DNA of 64,000 nucleotides from Siphonodentalium dalli (GCA_032622095.1 CP136064.1:132005129-132069128), one strand, 5' to 3'; shown: positions 33,772-45,751, counted from the first letter of the stretch. Translations and numbers: made by a program. Notes: generated by a model from the letters alone, not told the origin.

Positions 33772-34985
33772 TTATACCCCCTTTTAAAAAAAAAAGGGGG
33801 GTATACTGTTTTGCACCTGTCCGTGCGTCCGTCCGTGCGTCCGTCCGTGCGTCCGTCCGTGCGTCCGTGAGTCCGTACGTCCGTCCGATGTCTGTTCGTG
33901 TCATAACTTGAACAGTAGTGCTCGGATCTCAATGAAATTAGGTATGGATGTTCACTATTATGAGGACATTAAATAGAGGGTTCCATCGTTTTGTTTGGAT
34001 TTTCCATTCTAGAGTTATTCATCTTTGTTTATCTGGAAATAGTGGCTTTTTGGTCCGTCTGGTGTCTGTTCATGTCGTAACTTCAACAGTTGTGCTGGGA
34101 TCTCAACCAAATTTGGTGTGGATGTTCACAACTATGAGGACATTAAATAGAGGGTTCCATCGTTTTGTTCGGATTTTCCATTCTAGAGTTATTCCTCTTT
34201 GTTTATCTTGAAATGTTGGATTTTTGGTCCATCAGGTGTCTGTTCATGTCATAACCTGAACAGTAGTGCTCGGATCTCAATGAAATTTTGTATGGATGTT
34301 CACTGCTATCAGGGCATTCAATAGAGGGTTCCATCGTTTTGTTCGGATTTTCCATTCTAGAGTTATACATCTTTGTTCATCTGGAAATGTTGGCTTTTTG
34401 GTTCGTCTGGTGTCTGTTCATATTGTAACTTCGACAGTTGTACTGGGATCTCAATGGGATTTGGTATGGATGTTCACTGCTATGAGGACATTAAAAAGAG
34501 GGTTCCATCGTTTTGTTCCGCTTTTCCATTCTAGAGTTATTCATCTTTGTTCATCTGGAAATGTTGGCTTTTTGGTCCATCTGGTGTCTGTTCATGTCGT
34601 AACTTCAACAGTTGTGCTGGGATCTCAATGGAATTTGGTATAGATGTTCACCACTATGAGGACATTCAATAGGGGGTTCCATTGTTCTGTTCTGCTTTTC
34701 CATTCTAGAGTAATTCATCTTTGTTTATCTGGAAATGTTGGCTGTTTGATCCATCCGATGTCTGTTCAGCTCATAACTTGAACAGTAATGCTCGGATCTC
34801 AATGAAATTTTGTATGGATGTTCACCACTATGAGGACATTTAATGGCACATTCAAATGTTTGTTTTGGTTTTTTGTTCTATAGTTATTCATCTTTGTTTA
34901 TATGAAAATGCTGATTTCTGGGTCCATATGTCTGAGTATAGCCATCGTAAGTTATAGATGTGCCCACACTAGGCGGTATGCCATG
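33772..34985 (+). repeat. CCGTCCGTGCGT / 172-bp tandem element
   Basis: It starts with a hairpin TATACCCCCTTTT...GGGGGGTATA, then a CCGTCCGTGCGT microsatellite (33815-33890). About six tandem units of about 172 bp follow. They hold TCGGATCTCAATGAAATT, GGATGTTCACTACTATGAGG-like and GAGGGTTCCATCGTTTTG blocks. The right end is near a GGGGGTATGCACCGG segment at 34987. Frames of 87-115 codons across it are repeat artefacts. Confidence 0.8.
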
Positions 34986-35454
34986 AGGGGGTATGCACCG
35001 GACGACAGTCCATCTCTTGTATGTGTTCAGGACCACAATCCTTTAAAAACAACACAAAAACAACATATAAATGCATTTGGTTAAATTTAGCAAGCTGTTC
35101 AATCTAAAAAGAAATACAAAAATTGTGTTAAAATGTTTGTTTTTTAAATACAGAAAAAAGTAAGCAATCAAGATGTGGGCTAACTACACAAAGGGGTCGC
35201 AGGCCCATATCCCACTTAGCGACCGCAGCCTGTTTCGACTATAAATAATTTGACTCAGATGATCAAATGCGCTAGGCGAATCATATACATTACTGGGTAA
35301 TGTGTGAAAACTAGAGATTGTCCATTATTATTACATTGATTGTATTCAACAATCGGTTATAATTATTTTGTGATCGATGTTGATGCTGCATTTTATTATA
35401 TGTTTGTGACGTCCATACTTTCGTCAGTTTAAGTCTAATATACTTCCATTCTAG

Positions 35455-35570
35455 GATGCAGGGATGAAGACGAGTCATGCGCTCAATGGGCAAAAGGTGG
35501 TCAGTGCACAAGGAATGTGTCATACATGCTAAGACATTGCCAGAAATCATGCAAAGTGTGTGACAAGTAA
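35455..35570 (+). CDS. ShKT-module gene, terminal exon with module 7 and stop
   Basis: The acceptor is TTCCATTCTAG|GA with phase 1. It encodes the short-loop module C-x6-C-x8-C-x10-C-x3-C-x2-C with CAQWAKGGQC, YMLRHC and CQKSCKVC. Asp-Lys and TAA (35568-35570) follow immediately. The protein therefore ends right on its last cysteine module, without a membrane anchor or GPI signal, which fits a secreted product. No AATAAA was found in the next 600 bp. Codon and cysteine pattern closely match module 6, from which it is separated by 4.6 kb of repeat-rich intron. Confidence 0.88.
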
Positions 35571-36289
35571 TTGGAATATGTCGAAGGACGTCGAGATAAA
35601 AACATTGTTAAGGGCAATTGCGCACGACAATACAGGACACGTATACTGAACTGCGTTCTACAAACACCGAATTTAACGATATCTGTGTTATCCGTATTGC
35701 TCCAGCAATCCTAGAAAACTGACGGAACCCAGTAGTGTAATAATCATAACCATTGATATAGCAAATGGTGTGCCAACGATGATATGTGATATATCATTAC
35801 AAAGAGACCTCTACAGTTCAGCTGCCAGTACCACTGACACATATTAACGATGTTTTTTTCTGAAGGATTTTTGATATACATGTTTTATTGAGATCCTTGT
35901 TCGCTTGTTTATAGTACCTCATCTTCCACCCAAAATGTGCATTATATATGATTTGCGTTATGCCTATTGTCCTATAGCATTTATGCCCCCATGGCACCGG
36001 TCGCATCAGAAGCAATTCTGACTTAAACACAAACTAAAGCTTTACACATAGTAATAACATAATTTCGAATTAGAACTATTATGACCAATGCAAATGACGT
36101 TCACAATCGGTCATAAAATGGAGTCTACCCTTGTCAGAAAAAAATTAATCTTGAGATGTTCATGTGTATATACATATTTTCTTTACATATTTGAAATATA
36201 ATGGATATAATTAGTTTAATGAAATATCATTGAATATTGTTTGTACAAATTTTCAAATATAATAGTATACTGGGCCTATTCGATGCTTA
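35571..36289 (+). other. Downstream flank / presumed 3' UTR
   Basis: AT-rich sequence after the ShKT stop codon. It should contain the 3' UTR, but no canonical polyadenylation signal was recognised. The ORF 35818-36030 (-) is unsupported. Confidence 0.4.
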
Positions 36290-36719
36290 GCTTCCTAACT
36301 CGAATTTTGATAATTGACTTATTTTCGCGGGTCGAAGCATATTGTGTAGGTTTGGTGCATCAACCAGGTGTGTCTATGCGACTCTTAAATGTATATATAT
36401 TATCCACACAGACAACTTCACTCGGTAAAGTGTTCCACGGCGCTATATAGCTATTTGCGAGAAGTATTTTGTTACATCTCTACGCGAAATTGATATGCTT
36501 ATGCTGCATCTTACGTGTCACCTCGTGGATTTGTATATCGCCCTTGCGAACATTGAGCTTGAATGTATGTTGTAATATTAATTGAGTATTTTATATCCCT
36601 GTCAATCATATCGTCGTGCATTCTGTGATATTTTAGAGACACCAAATTTAGAATAATCAGGCGATCACTATATGAATATTTCAGAAGCCATGGGATTTGC
36701 CATGTCGCTATATATTATA
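36290..36719 (-). mobile_element. LINE C-terminal relic, CR1-like
   Basis: The minus strand reads YSDRLIILNLVSLKYHRMHD, equivalent to the Y-x-x-RL-x-x-L-x-L-x-SL-x-x-RR element. After a degenerate stretch it reads NKILLANSYIAPWNTLPSEV and VDNIYTFKSRID, the WNxLP and FKxxxD landmarks of CR1-like reverse transcriptase C-termini. Stops interrupt it. Its 5' side is cut exactly at the 3' end of the Helitron-like array at 36720. Confidence 0.7.
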
Positions 36720-37618
36720 CTAGCAGGTTAGAGCGCCACTGGCGGCAATCGTCAGAAACATGACATTTTTTTTTTCAATGAGTTAATTAATTAATTTTTA
36801 ATTATTAATTTTTTAATTTAATTTTTTGTTTTTCAATGAGTTAATTTTTAATTTAATTTTTTTTAAGAATCACACAACACGCATTTTTTTTTTTCAATTA
36901 GTCAATTCTGCCTTTCAATTCTGCCTTTTTAATCAAGAGAAATGATGGTACCCGTCCCTAGGGCCGAAAAACTGACCCGATGAAATTCTCCCTCGTCCCT
37001 AAAAGAGGTATGATTCGATGAAAATTGACCCCGTTCCTTGGAACGACAGACATAAGAATCACACGATACGCATTTGTTGTTTTCCAATGAGTTAATTCTG
37101 CCTTTTTAATCAAGATAAATGCATTCCGGTTCCGGTGCGTTTTGTGATTCCGATGCGTTTTGTGATTCGATGAAAATCTCCCCCGTTCCTAGGAACGACA
37201 GACATAAGAATCACACGATACGCATTTGTTGTTTTCCAATGAGTTAATTCTGCCTTTTTAATCAAGATAAATGCATTTCGGTTCCGGTGCGTTTTGCATC
37301 CGTAGTTTCGTACGCATATGTGACCTTTTAGCAACGCCGATGGCAATAAAGAGCGTTACTCGGTTAACAACGCCAAATTTGGTCAATATAAAGAGTGTGA
37401 CTGCCTTAACCCCCGCAGTGCCGAGGACCGTGATTTTGATGAATGGGAGTGGAGAATGAGTGCCCAGAGTGTCGCCAAAACGCCGCGACGACGATTCCCG
37501 TGGTATTTTACCATTAGATGGGAAGTTTGAGCTCAATCGAGCCAGCCGTTTTCGATTCTATAGAGGACAAATATATATATATATATATATTTACGGAAGT
37601 CTCAAAATATATAGGAGA
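36720..37618 (-). mobile_element. Helitron-like element m1 (subfamily 1)
   Basis: Terminal copy of the minus-strand array. On its own strand it ends in a CGCCACTGGCGG-type hairpin, then CTAG|T (36720-36723). It starts TCTCCTATATATTTTGAG at 37618. It has a direct duplication of about 135 bp including GAACGACAGACATAAGAATC (37040 and 37190) and AT-rich poly-T tracts near the 3' end. Confidence 0.85.
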
Positions 37619-38307
37619 CTAGCAGGTTAGCCCGCCACTGGCGTGGTTGGTCAGAATTTGTTTTTAAATTTAATTGAATTTAATTCTCCTTTTTTTTAAT
37701 TTAATTGTTTTTTTTATTTTATTCGGTCTTTTTCGGGCGAAAAAACAGACCCGATGAAATCCCCATTCCCTTCCTAGGAACGACAGCATCACACAACACG
37801 CATTTTTTGTTTTTCATGAGTTAATTCATGGTACCCGTCCCTAAAAGACTGACCCGATGAAAATTTCCCCTGTTCCTAGGACATACAGACATAAGAATGA
37901 CACAACAACTCATTGTACGATATAACAAATGTAGAGTTACGCCTCTTAGATCAATTCTGCCTTTTTAATCGAGATAATTGCATTTCGCGTTTTTCATCCG
38001 TATTTCGTACGCATGGGAAAGTCGTTTAGCAATGTCGATTGCAATAAAGAGCGTTCGTCGTTAACAACTCCGAATATGGTCAATATAAAGATCGTTGATG
38101 CCTTAACCCCCGCAGTGGCGTTTGCGGTGATTTTGATGATTGGGAGTGGAGAATCAGTGCTCAGAGCTTGTCCAAAATGCGACGTCGACGATCCCCGTGG
38201 GTTTTTACACTTATATACGAAATTTGAGCTCGATGGGTGCATCCGTTTTCCATTTTATAAAGTACACACATATATATATACGTAGTTCTCAAAATATATA
38301 GTATAGA
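37619..38307 (-). mobile_element. Helitron-like element m2 (subfamily 1)
   Basis: CTAG at 37619-37622 abuts the TC start of m1. The 5' end is A|TCTATACTATATATTTTG with the base before it being A on the element strand, the expected Helitron target. The hairpin is CCACGCCAGTGGCGGG. Confidence 0.85.
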
Positions 38308-38885
38308 TAATACATTGGCCTAACATATGTCTGACTTTACACCAAATTAATCAAAAGATTGTAATCAAATTTTAGGTACAACTTGAGTAATTTGAAATTG
38401 AGTTCAATAGCAGTGTGTGTACACATACTCAGCATCATGCTGACATACACTATTATATGTTATATACACATACTCAGCATCATACTGACCTACACTATTA
38501 TTTAATTTATAAAACTATAGAGCAACAAAATCATAAATGCCATTTATTTTTGATCTGTTAATTTTATGCCACATCTAATCCAGTGGAAAGTGCCTCTTTT
38601 GAAAATCAATTTCTGGCATACAGGGTAAGTAAGTATATCTGCATTTCAACCTATAGGAAATTCGTCATTTGATACCAAAAATGTGGAACGGTTTTGATAA
38701 ATTTTAATTTTATTTTAATTTTTGTATATATATATTTTTTTGTATATGAATCTCATGAAATCAATTATAGTTATCTGAAACAGTGACATTCCAGTCCAGT
38801 TATGATGTAAATTGTTTGTCAAATTGTCATGTAATTTTGTAGTGCTTAATTCACTTCATATAGTTCACTGCTTTTGGAATTTAAA
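38308..38885. other. Non-Helitron spacer with a 46-bp tandem duplication
   Basis: Unique AT-rich sequence splits the array. 38414-38505 contains two copies of ACACATACTCAGCATCAT-CTGACxTACACTATTAT. This is the only stretch over 200 bp inside the array that lacks family words. Confidence 0.6.
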
Positions 38886-39601
38886 TTGTTTTTTTTTTTT
38901 AATTAATTTTTTTTTTTTCAATATTTTACCCGATTTGACCTTGAATTGATCATTTTCAAGGTCAAGGTCAGGTCGGGGTCACAATTTAACCCGTTCATGA
39001 CACTTCCCGTAGGTAGCACACACATATATATAATTTGTGGGTACCCGTTTCGATGTGAAAATCACCTAGGACGGAAAAACTGACCCGATCCGCGTTCCTA
39101 GGAAGCCATGAGTATGTAAGAATCACACAACACGCTCATGTCTGTACAATGACGCAATGTAGACAGTGCCGTTCGCGGTGATTTTGATGATTGGGAGTGG
39201 AGAACGGGTGCTCAGAGCTTCTCCAAAACGCGACAACTACGGTGTCCGTGGGATTTTACCCTTAGATAGGAAGTTTGAACTCAATCGAGCATGCGGAGAG
39301 CACTCAAAATATTGTTCCCGTATATCTCTGCGTTTCGTTGAATTGCAAACAAACGCTCTTTTTATAGCGACGCGTCATATACAACGTTCATTAAATTATC
39401 ACTTGATTAACCACCGCTGTGCCGTTCGCGGTGATTTGGGAGTGGAAAAAGGGTGCTCAGAGCTTCTCCAAAACGCGACAACTACGGTGTACGTGGGTTT
39501 TTACACTTATATACGAAATTTGAGTTCGATGGGTGCAGTCGTTTTCCATTTTATAAAGTACACACATATATATATATACGGAAGTCTCAAAATATATAGT
39601 A
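38886..39601 (-). mobile_element. Helitron-like element m3, 3'-truncated
   Basis: The 5' end TACTATATATTTTGAG (first TC missing) abuts m4. The 3' hairpin and CTAG are missing. The region near 38950 carries a DR0 motif (38959-38970) in the family block with CGGGGTCACAATTTAACCCG. Two tandem copies of the AACGCGACAACTACGGTGT block lie at 39228 and 39472. Confidence 0.75.
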
Positions 39602-40761
39602 CTAGCAGGTTAGCCCGCCACTGGCGGCATTCGTCCCATGGCTTTGTTTCAGAAACACGACATTTTTGTAATTATTTTGTTTTTATTTATTTTTGTTTTT
39701 TATTTTTGAATATGAATTTAATGTTTTTTAAATTTAATATATTTTGTTTCTGAATTGTTTTTTTATTGTTAATTTTTTTTAATTTTAAATTGTTTTAATT
39801 GAATTGTAAATTGTTTTAATTAATTTTTTTGTTTCTGGCGGAAATATTTACCCGTAGAAATCCCCCCTTCCTAGGAACGACAGACAACGCATTCTTTGAT
39901 TCGTGCAATCTCTCTACGATAACATTGCATTGAATTTAAAACAAACGCTTCCCGTCGGGAAATCTGTCCGCATAATATTTTGAGTCTGCCGTACCCGTCG
40001 TAATGTCGTAAAATCTCTCTGCATAATAGATATAACATTGCATTGAATCTGTTGTTGGCATTCAGGGCTTCGGGTCGTTGTTGTTGGCATCACGGCTCCC
40101 CGAAAACTCTCACATTGCCGAAAACGTGTATTTAGTAATATCGTTGTTGTTGATATTTACGGCTTGGGGGCTATTTTCTTATTTAGCAAGTTTGAGCTCA
40201 ATCGGTTCGAGTCTATAAAGGACACACTCATATATATGACACTTCCCGTGGGTAGCAAGTTTGAGCTCAATCGGCATTCCCTGGAATTTCCCGTAGATTG
40301 GCAGATTCCAGTAGCTTTATAACGGTATATCTGGGGAGAAATCTGATGCTATATTCGTGATTATCTGGGATGATTTCGGTATATAAGTATATACTGTAAA
40401 AACAAAGCGCGCCATCCGTGCTCGCAGGGTTGGTCAGAAACAAATGTTTTTTAAATTTAATGTATGTTCCGTATATCTCTCTGCAGATGCAAATAACGTT
40501 GAATGGCAAACAGACGCTCTTTATAGAGATGCGTCAAAAACAAACGCTCATTAAATAATCACTTGATTAACACACGCCGTGCCTTTGCGGTGATTTGAGA
40601 TTGGAGAACGGGTGCTCTGAGCTTCTCTAAACCGCGACCACGGTCGTGTCGGTGGTATTTTACATTTAGATGGTAAGTTTGAACTCAATCGAGCGAACCG
40701 TTTTCGATTCTATGAAGTACATACATACACACATATATACGAAGTCTCAAAATATATAGTA
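39602..40761 (-). mobile_element. Helitron-like element m4
   Basis: 1160 bp from CTAG at 39602 to the 5' TACTATATATTTTGAG end. It is nearly identical to m5, including an 80-codon frame (40509-40267), so m4 and m5 arose by a recent tandem duplication. Confidence 0.88.
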
Positions 40762-42211
40762 CTAGCAGGTTAGCCCGCCACTGGCGGCATTCGTCCCATG
40801 GCTTTGTTTCAGAAACATGACATTTTTGTAATTATTTTGTTTTTATTTATTTTTGTTTTTTATTTTTTAATATGAATTTAATGTTTTTTAAATTTAATAT
40901 ATTTTGTTTCTGAATTGTTTTTTTATTGTTAATCTTTTTTAATTTTAAATTGTTTTAATTAAATTGTAAATTGTTTTAATTATTTTTTTTGTTTCTGGCG
41001 GAAAAATTTACCCGTAGAAATCCCCCCTTCCTAGGAACGACAGACAACGCATTCTTTGTTTCGTGAAATCTCTCTACGATAACATTGCATTGAATTGAAA
41101 TTAAATTTTAAATTGTTTTAATTAATTTTTTTGTTTCTGGCGGAAAAATTTACCCGTAGAAATCCGCCCTTCCTAGGAACGACAGACAACGCATTCTTTG
41201 TTTCGTGAAATCTCTCTACGATAACATTGCATTGAATTGAAATTAAATTTTAAATTGTTTTAATTAAATTTTTTGTTTCTGTCGGAAACATTTACCCGTA
41301 GAAATCCCCCCTTCCTAGGAACGACAGACAACGCATTCTTTGTTTCGTGAAATCTCTCTACGATAACATTGCATTGAATTTAAAACAAACGCTTCCCGTC
41401 GGGAAATCTGTCTGCATAATATTTTGAGTCTGCCGTACCCGTCGTAATGTCGTGAAATCTCTCTTCATAATAGATAACATTGCATTGAATCTGTTGTTGG
41501 CATTCAGGGCTTCGGGTCGTTGTTGTTGGCATCACGGCTCCCCGAAAACTCTCACATTGCCGAAAACGTGTATTTAGTAATATCGTTGTTGTTGATATTT
41601 ACGGCTTGGGGGCTATTTTCTTATTTAGCAAGTTTGAGCTCAATCGGTTCGAGTCTATAAAGGACACACTCATATATATGACACTTCCCGTGGGTAGCAA
41701 GTTTGAGCTCAATCGGCATTCCCTGGAATTTCCCGTAGATTGGCAGATTCCAGTAGCTTTATAACGGTATATCTGGGGAGAAATCTGATGCTATATTCGT
41801 GATTATCTGGGATGATTTCGGTATATAAGTATATACTGTAAAAACAAAGCGCACCATCCGTGCTCGCAGGGTTGGTCAGAAACAAATGTTTTTTAAATTT
41901 AATGTATGTTCCGTATATCTCTCTGCAGATGCAAATAACGTTGAATGGCAAACAGACGCTCTTTATAGAGATGCGTCAAAAACAAACGCTCATTAAATAA
42001 TCACTTGATTAACCCACGTCGTGCCTTTGCGGTGAGTTGAGAGTGGAGAACGGGTGCTCTGAGCTTCTCTAAACCGCGACCACGGTCGTATCGGTGGGAT
42101 TTGACACTTACATAGGAAGTTTGAGCTCAATCTGTACACGCGTTTTGGATTCTATGAAGTACACACACACACACACATATACGAAGTCTCAAAATATATA
42201 GTATAGATAGA
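40762..42211 (-). mobile_element. Helitron-like element m5 with triplicated 141-bp unit
   Basis: Same as m4 except that a unit of about 141 bp (TTTCTGGCGGAAAAATTTAC ... TTGCATTGAATTGAAAT) is present three times at about 40985-41385 instead of once. That accounts for the roughly 290-bp length difference. The 5' end is TCTATCTATACTATATAT. Confidence 0.9.
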
Positions 42212-43082
42212 CTAGCAGGTTAGCCCGCAACTGGCGTGGTTGGTCAGAAACATGACATTTTTTTAATTATTAGTTTTTATTTATTTATTTTTATTTTTTA
42301 ATATTAATTTAATGTTTTTTAAATTTAATATATTTGTTTTCTGAATTTTTTAATATTTATTAATTTTTTTTAATTTTTGTATAATTAATTTTTTTGTTTC
42401 TGGCGGAAAAATTTACCCGATGAAATCCCCCCTTCCTAGGAACGACAGACAACGCATTCTTTGTTTTTTCTTTTTTTTTAACCTGCCCGTACCCGTCCTA
42501 ATGTCGTTAAATCTCTCTGCATAATATTTCGAGCGATAACATTGCATTGAATTGAAAACAAACACTTCCCGTCGTGAAATCTCTCTACGATAACATTGCA
42601 TTGAATTGAAAACAAACGCTTCCCATCGGGAAATCTCTCTGCATAATATTTCGAGTCTGCCGTACCCGTCCTAATGTCGTGAAATATCTCTGCATAATAT
42701 TTCGAGCGATAACATTGCATTGAATTGAAAACAAACGCTTCCCGTAGTGAAATATCTCTGCATAATATTTCGAGCGACAGGCTACAATTGGACTCCCGTC
42801 ATACAGATAAGTAGACAGTGAAAACGACGCTCTTTATATAGACACTGCGGAAAACGAACGCTCTTTATATATCAAAGCTATTAACCCCGAAGTGCCGATT
42901 GCGGTGATTTTAATGATTGGGAAGGGAGAACCGGTGCTCTGAGCTTCTCCAAAACGCGACAACTACGGTGTTCGTGTGTTTTTACACTTATACACGAAAT
43001 TTGAGCTCGATGGATGCAGTCGTTTTCGATTCTCTAAAGTACACACATATATATATATACGGAAGTCTCAAAATATATAGAA
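42212..43082 (-). mobile_element. Helitron-like element m6
   Basis: It carries CTAG plus a CGCCAGTTGCGGG hairpin (one-base change) at its 3' end and TTCTATATATTTTGAGAC at its 5' end. The core has repeated CATAATATTTCGAGCGATAA and AACATTGCATTGAATTGAAA words. It is nearly identical in plan to m8, with m7 between them. Confidence 0.85.
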
Positions 43083-43585
43083 CTAGCCGATGAGCCCGAC
43101 GTTGTCCGGGCTATTCAAAAACCAAATTTCCAAGTCGATAGCTCACCCGTTTCCGATATCTGGTCTGCGCATGCGCGAAGCTGGCGTCGCACGGGCTTGG
43201 CGACCAGATAAAATTCGTATCCGGGGCAAGATACATTCACATAGCAAATTTCAAGTCGATAGCTCCACCCGTTTCCGAGATCTCGTCTGCGCATGCGCGA
43301 AGCTGGCGTCGCACGGGATCGGCGACCCGATAAAATTCGTACTCGGGGCAAGATACATTCACATACCAAATTTCAAGTCGATAGCTCAACCTGTTTCCGA
43401 GATCTCGTCTGCGCATGCGCTGCAGGGGCGTCGCACGGGCTCGCCAATACGACAACGACCACCGCCTGGTCAAACTACACACACGTACCAAGTTTCGTCC
43501 CGATCGGTCGAGAATCGTAGATTTTTATTAAGGACAGACAGACAGACAAACAGACAGACAGAGGTCTTCAAATATATATATGAGA
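43083..43585 (-). mobile_element. Helitron-like element m7 (subfamily 2)
   Basis: The 3' end is hairpin AGCCCGGACAACGTCGGGCT, then CATCGG and CTAG. The 5' end is A|TCTCATATATATATTTG with GAAGACCTCTGT following. Both ends match element a of the plus-strand cluster, more than 36 kb away. It contains three tandem units of about 122 bp, each with TGCGCATGCGC (43166, 43288, 43410). A TATA spacer separates it from m8. Confidence 0.88.
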
Positions 43586-43589
43586 TATA

Positions 43590-44448
43590 CTAGCAGGTTA
43601 GCCCGCCACTGGCGTGGTTGGTCAGAAACATGACAGTTTTTAAATTATTTAGTTTTTTTTTTTTTTTAGTTTTTTTTTTTTTATATTAATTTAATGTTTT
43701 TTAAATTTAATATATTTGTTTTCAGAATTTTTTAATATTTTTATTTTTTATAATTAAATTATTTGTTTCTGGCGGAAAAATATACCCGATGAAATCCCTC
43801 TTCCTAGGAACGACAGACAACGCATTCTTTGTTTTCTTTTTTTTTAACCTGCCCGTACCCGTCCTAATGTCGTGAAATCTCTGCATAATATTTCGAGCGA
43901 TAACATTGCATTGAATTGAAAACAAACACTTCCCGTCGTGAAATCTCTCTACGATAACATTGCATTGAATTGAAAACAAACGCTTTCCGTCGGGAAATCT
44001 CTCTGCATAATATTTCGAGTCTGCCGTACCCGTCCTAATGTCGTGAAATATCTCTGCATAATATTTCGAGCGATAACATTGCATTGAATTGAAAACAAAC
44101 GCTTCCCGTCGTGAAATCTCTCTGCATAATATTTCGAGCGACAGGCTACAATTAGACTCCCGTCATACAAATAAGTAGATAGTGAAAACGACGCTCTTTA
44201 TATAGACACTGCGGAAAACGAACACTCTTTATATATCAACGCTATTAACCCCGAAGTGCCGATTGCGGTGATTTTGATGATTGGGAAGGGAGAAACGGTG
44301 CTCTGAGCTTCTCCAAAACGCGACAACTACGGTGTTCGTGGGTTTTTACACTTATATACGAAATTTGAGCTCGATGGATGCAGTCGTTTTCGATTCTATA
44401 AAGTACACACATATATATATACGGAAGTCTCAAAATATATAGTATAGA
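43590..44448 (-). mobile_element. Helitron-like element m8
   Basis: CTAG|T at 43590, CCACGCCAGTGGCGGG hairpin, and 5' end TCTATACTATATATTTTG abutting m9. It is a sister copy of m6. Confidence 0.85.
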
Positions 44449-45455
44449 CTAGAAGGTGACCCGACTTCGTCCGGGCTTTGACATTGAATTGACCATTTTG
44501 AAGGTCAAGGTCAGGTGGGGTCACGATTTGACCAGTCCAAAACACTCCCTGGAAACAATTACCACTGAGTATCAAATTTCGTCAAAATCCGTCTGGCAGT
44601 TTACCAACACCAACACCACAAAAATGGTGGAAATTGGCCCAGCGGATACCGGGAAATCGGCCCAGCGGATACCGAGATACCCTATGTATCAAATTTCGTC
44701 CGTAAAATTCCGCCAGTTTTACCCGATTTGATTTCCACTAAAGTATATAAACGCGCCTCATATACACACGCTCGTTAATTATCAAGCTTCAACGTAAAGA
44801 TAAATTAGCATTGTGTAGTAAATTTTAACTAATTATTTTCTCGCCGTCAAAGTTGAACAATGTCGATGTTGTTGGCATTGACGGTTTGTGGCCACCCGTA
44901 GATTCCAACAGCGAAATAGCATTTAAGCTAAATGGATTCTTGGATGAGATTCCAGACCCGCGGGTTAATGTAAACAACTTGAGCCTATGCGTGGTGTAAA
45001 TATACAAAAAATAAATCTATCGACAATAGACCTAAGAATATCAGCTGTAACAAAATTTATATATCAGAAATTGTAAATGATTTATTTTGGGATAGATACA
45101 CGATTCTTAATAGCCGGCAAATTGACAATATATATTGTAAATGTTATAATTATGGGGAATATACACGATGCGTAATTGCCTGCAAATTGCTTACGTTCGT
45201 CAACGTATGAATATAGAGTTATTCTCCCTGCATCGCAGTGCTAAATTCCGGCGTGTTCGCACTGCGGATCCCGAGATATGAGTTTTGAAGGTCAATGTGA
45301 CGCCGCACGGACAAGGACGGGCCCATGTTCGTTCCCGGGTCGAATTACGTGTCCGTACCAAGTTTGATCGAAATCGGTCCAGCCGTGTTCGAGTCCATCG
45401 CGAACACACACACACACACAAACACACAGATCTTCCAAAATATATAATAGATAGA
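44449..45455 (-). mobile_element. Helitron-like element m9 (subfamily 3)
   Basis: The 3' end is hairpin AGCCCGGACGAAGTCGGGTC, then ACCTT and CTAG. The 5' end is TCTATCTATTATATATTTTG with GAAGATCTGTG and a GT microsatellite following. DR0 motif at 44502-44513. The middle (about 44740-45240) is apparently unique sequence, either captured DNA or an internal insertion. Confidence 0.82.
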
Positions 45456-45751
45456 CTAGAAGGTGACCCGACTTCGTCCGGGCTTTGACCGTGAATTGTC
45501 CATTTTTAAGGTCAAGGTCAAGTGGAGTTACGATTTGACCAGTCCAAAACACTGCCCGGACAAAAGTACCCGACAAACGTGCCCGTCGAAAACCAACCAA
45601 CAAATTAATAGGCCCATGCCACCCCTGGCCGAAAATACCCCCACATACGAAGTTTCATCGAAATCGGGTCGGCCGTTTTCGAGTTCATCGCGAACACACA
45701 CACACCACACACACACCACACACAGACAGATCTTCCAAAATATATAATAGA
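45456..45751 (-). mobile_element. Helitron-like element m10 (subfamily 3, minimal)
   Basis: A compact 296-bp copy with the same matched ends as m9 (hairpin AGCCCGGACGAAGTCGGGTC, 5' TCTATTATATATTTTGGAAG). DR0 motif at 45509-45520. It is probably near the minimum size for a mobile copy. Confidence 0.85.

Noticed and set aside
39166-39753. 195-codon ORF
   Set aside because: It spans Helitron element junctions and microsatellites. Its frame recurs only as pieces of the repeat family.
40267-41951. Two identical 80-codon minus-strand ORFs as a duplicated gene
   Set aside because: They lie inside the duplicated Helitron-like units m4 and m5. Identity reflects recent duplication of DNA, and no domain is visible.
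43090-43593. 167-codon ORF rich in Arg
   Set aside because: It is produced by tandem ~122-bp units whose length is not a multiple of three at all junctions. Similar frames appear on both strands.
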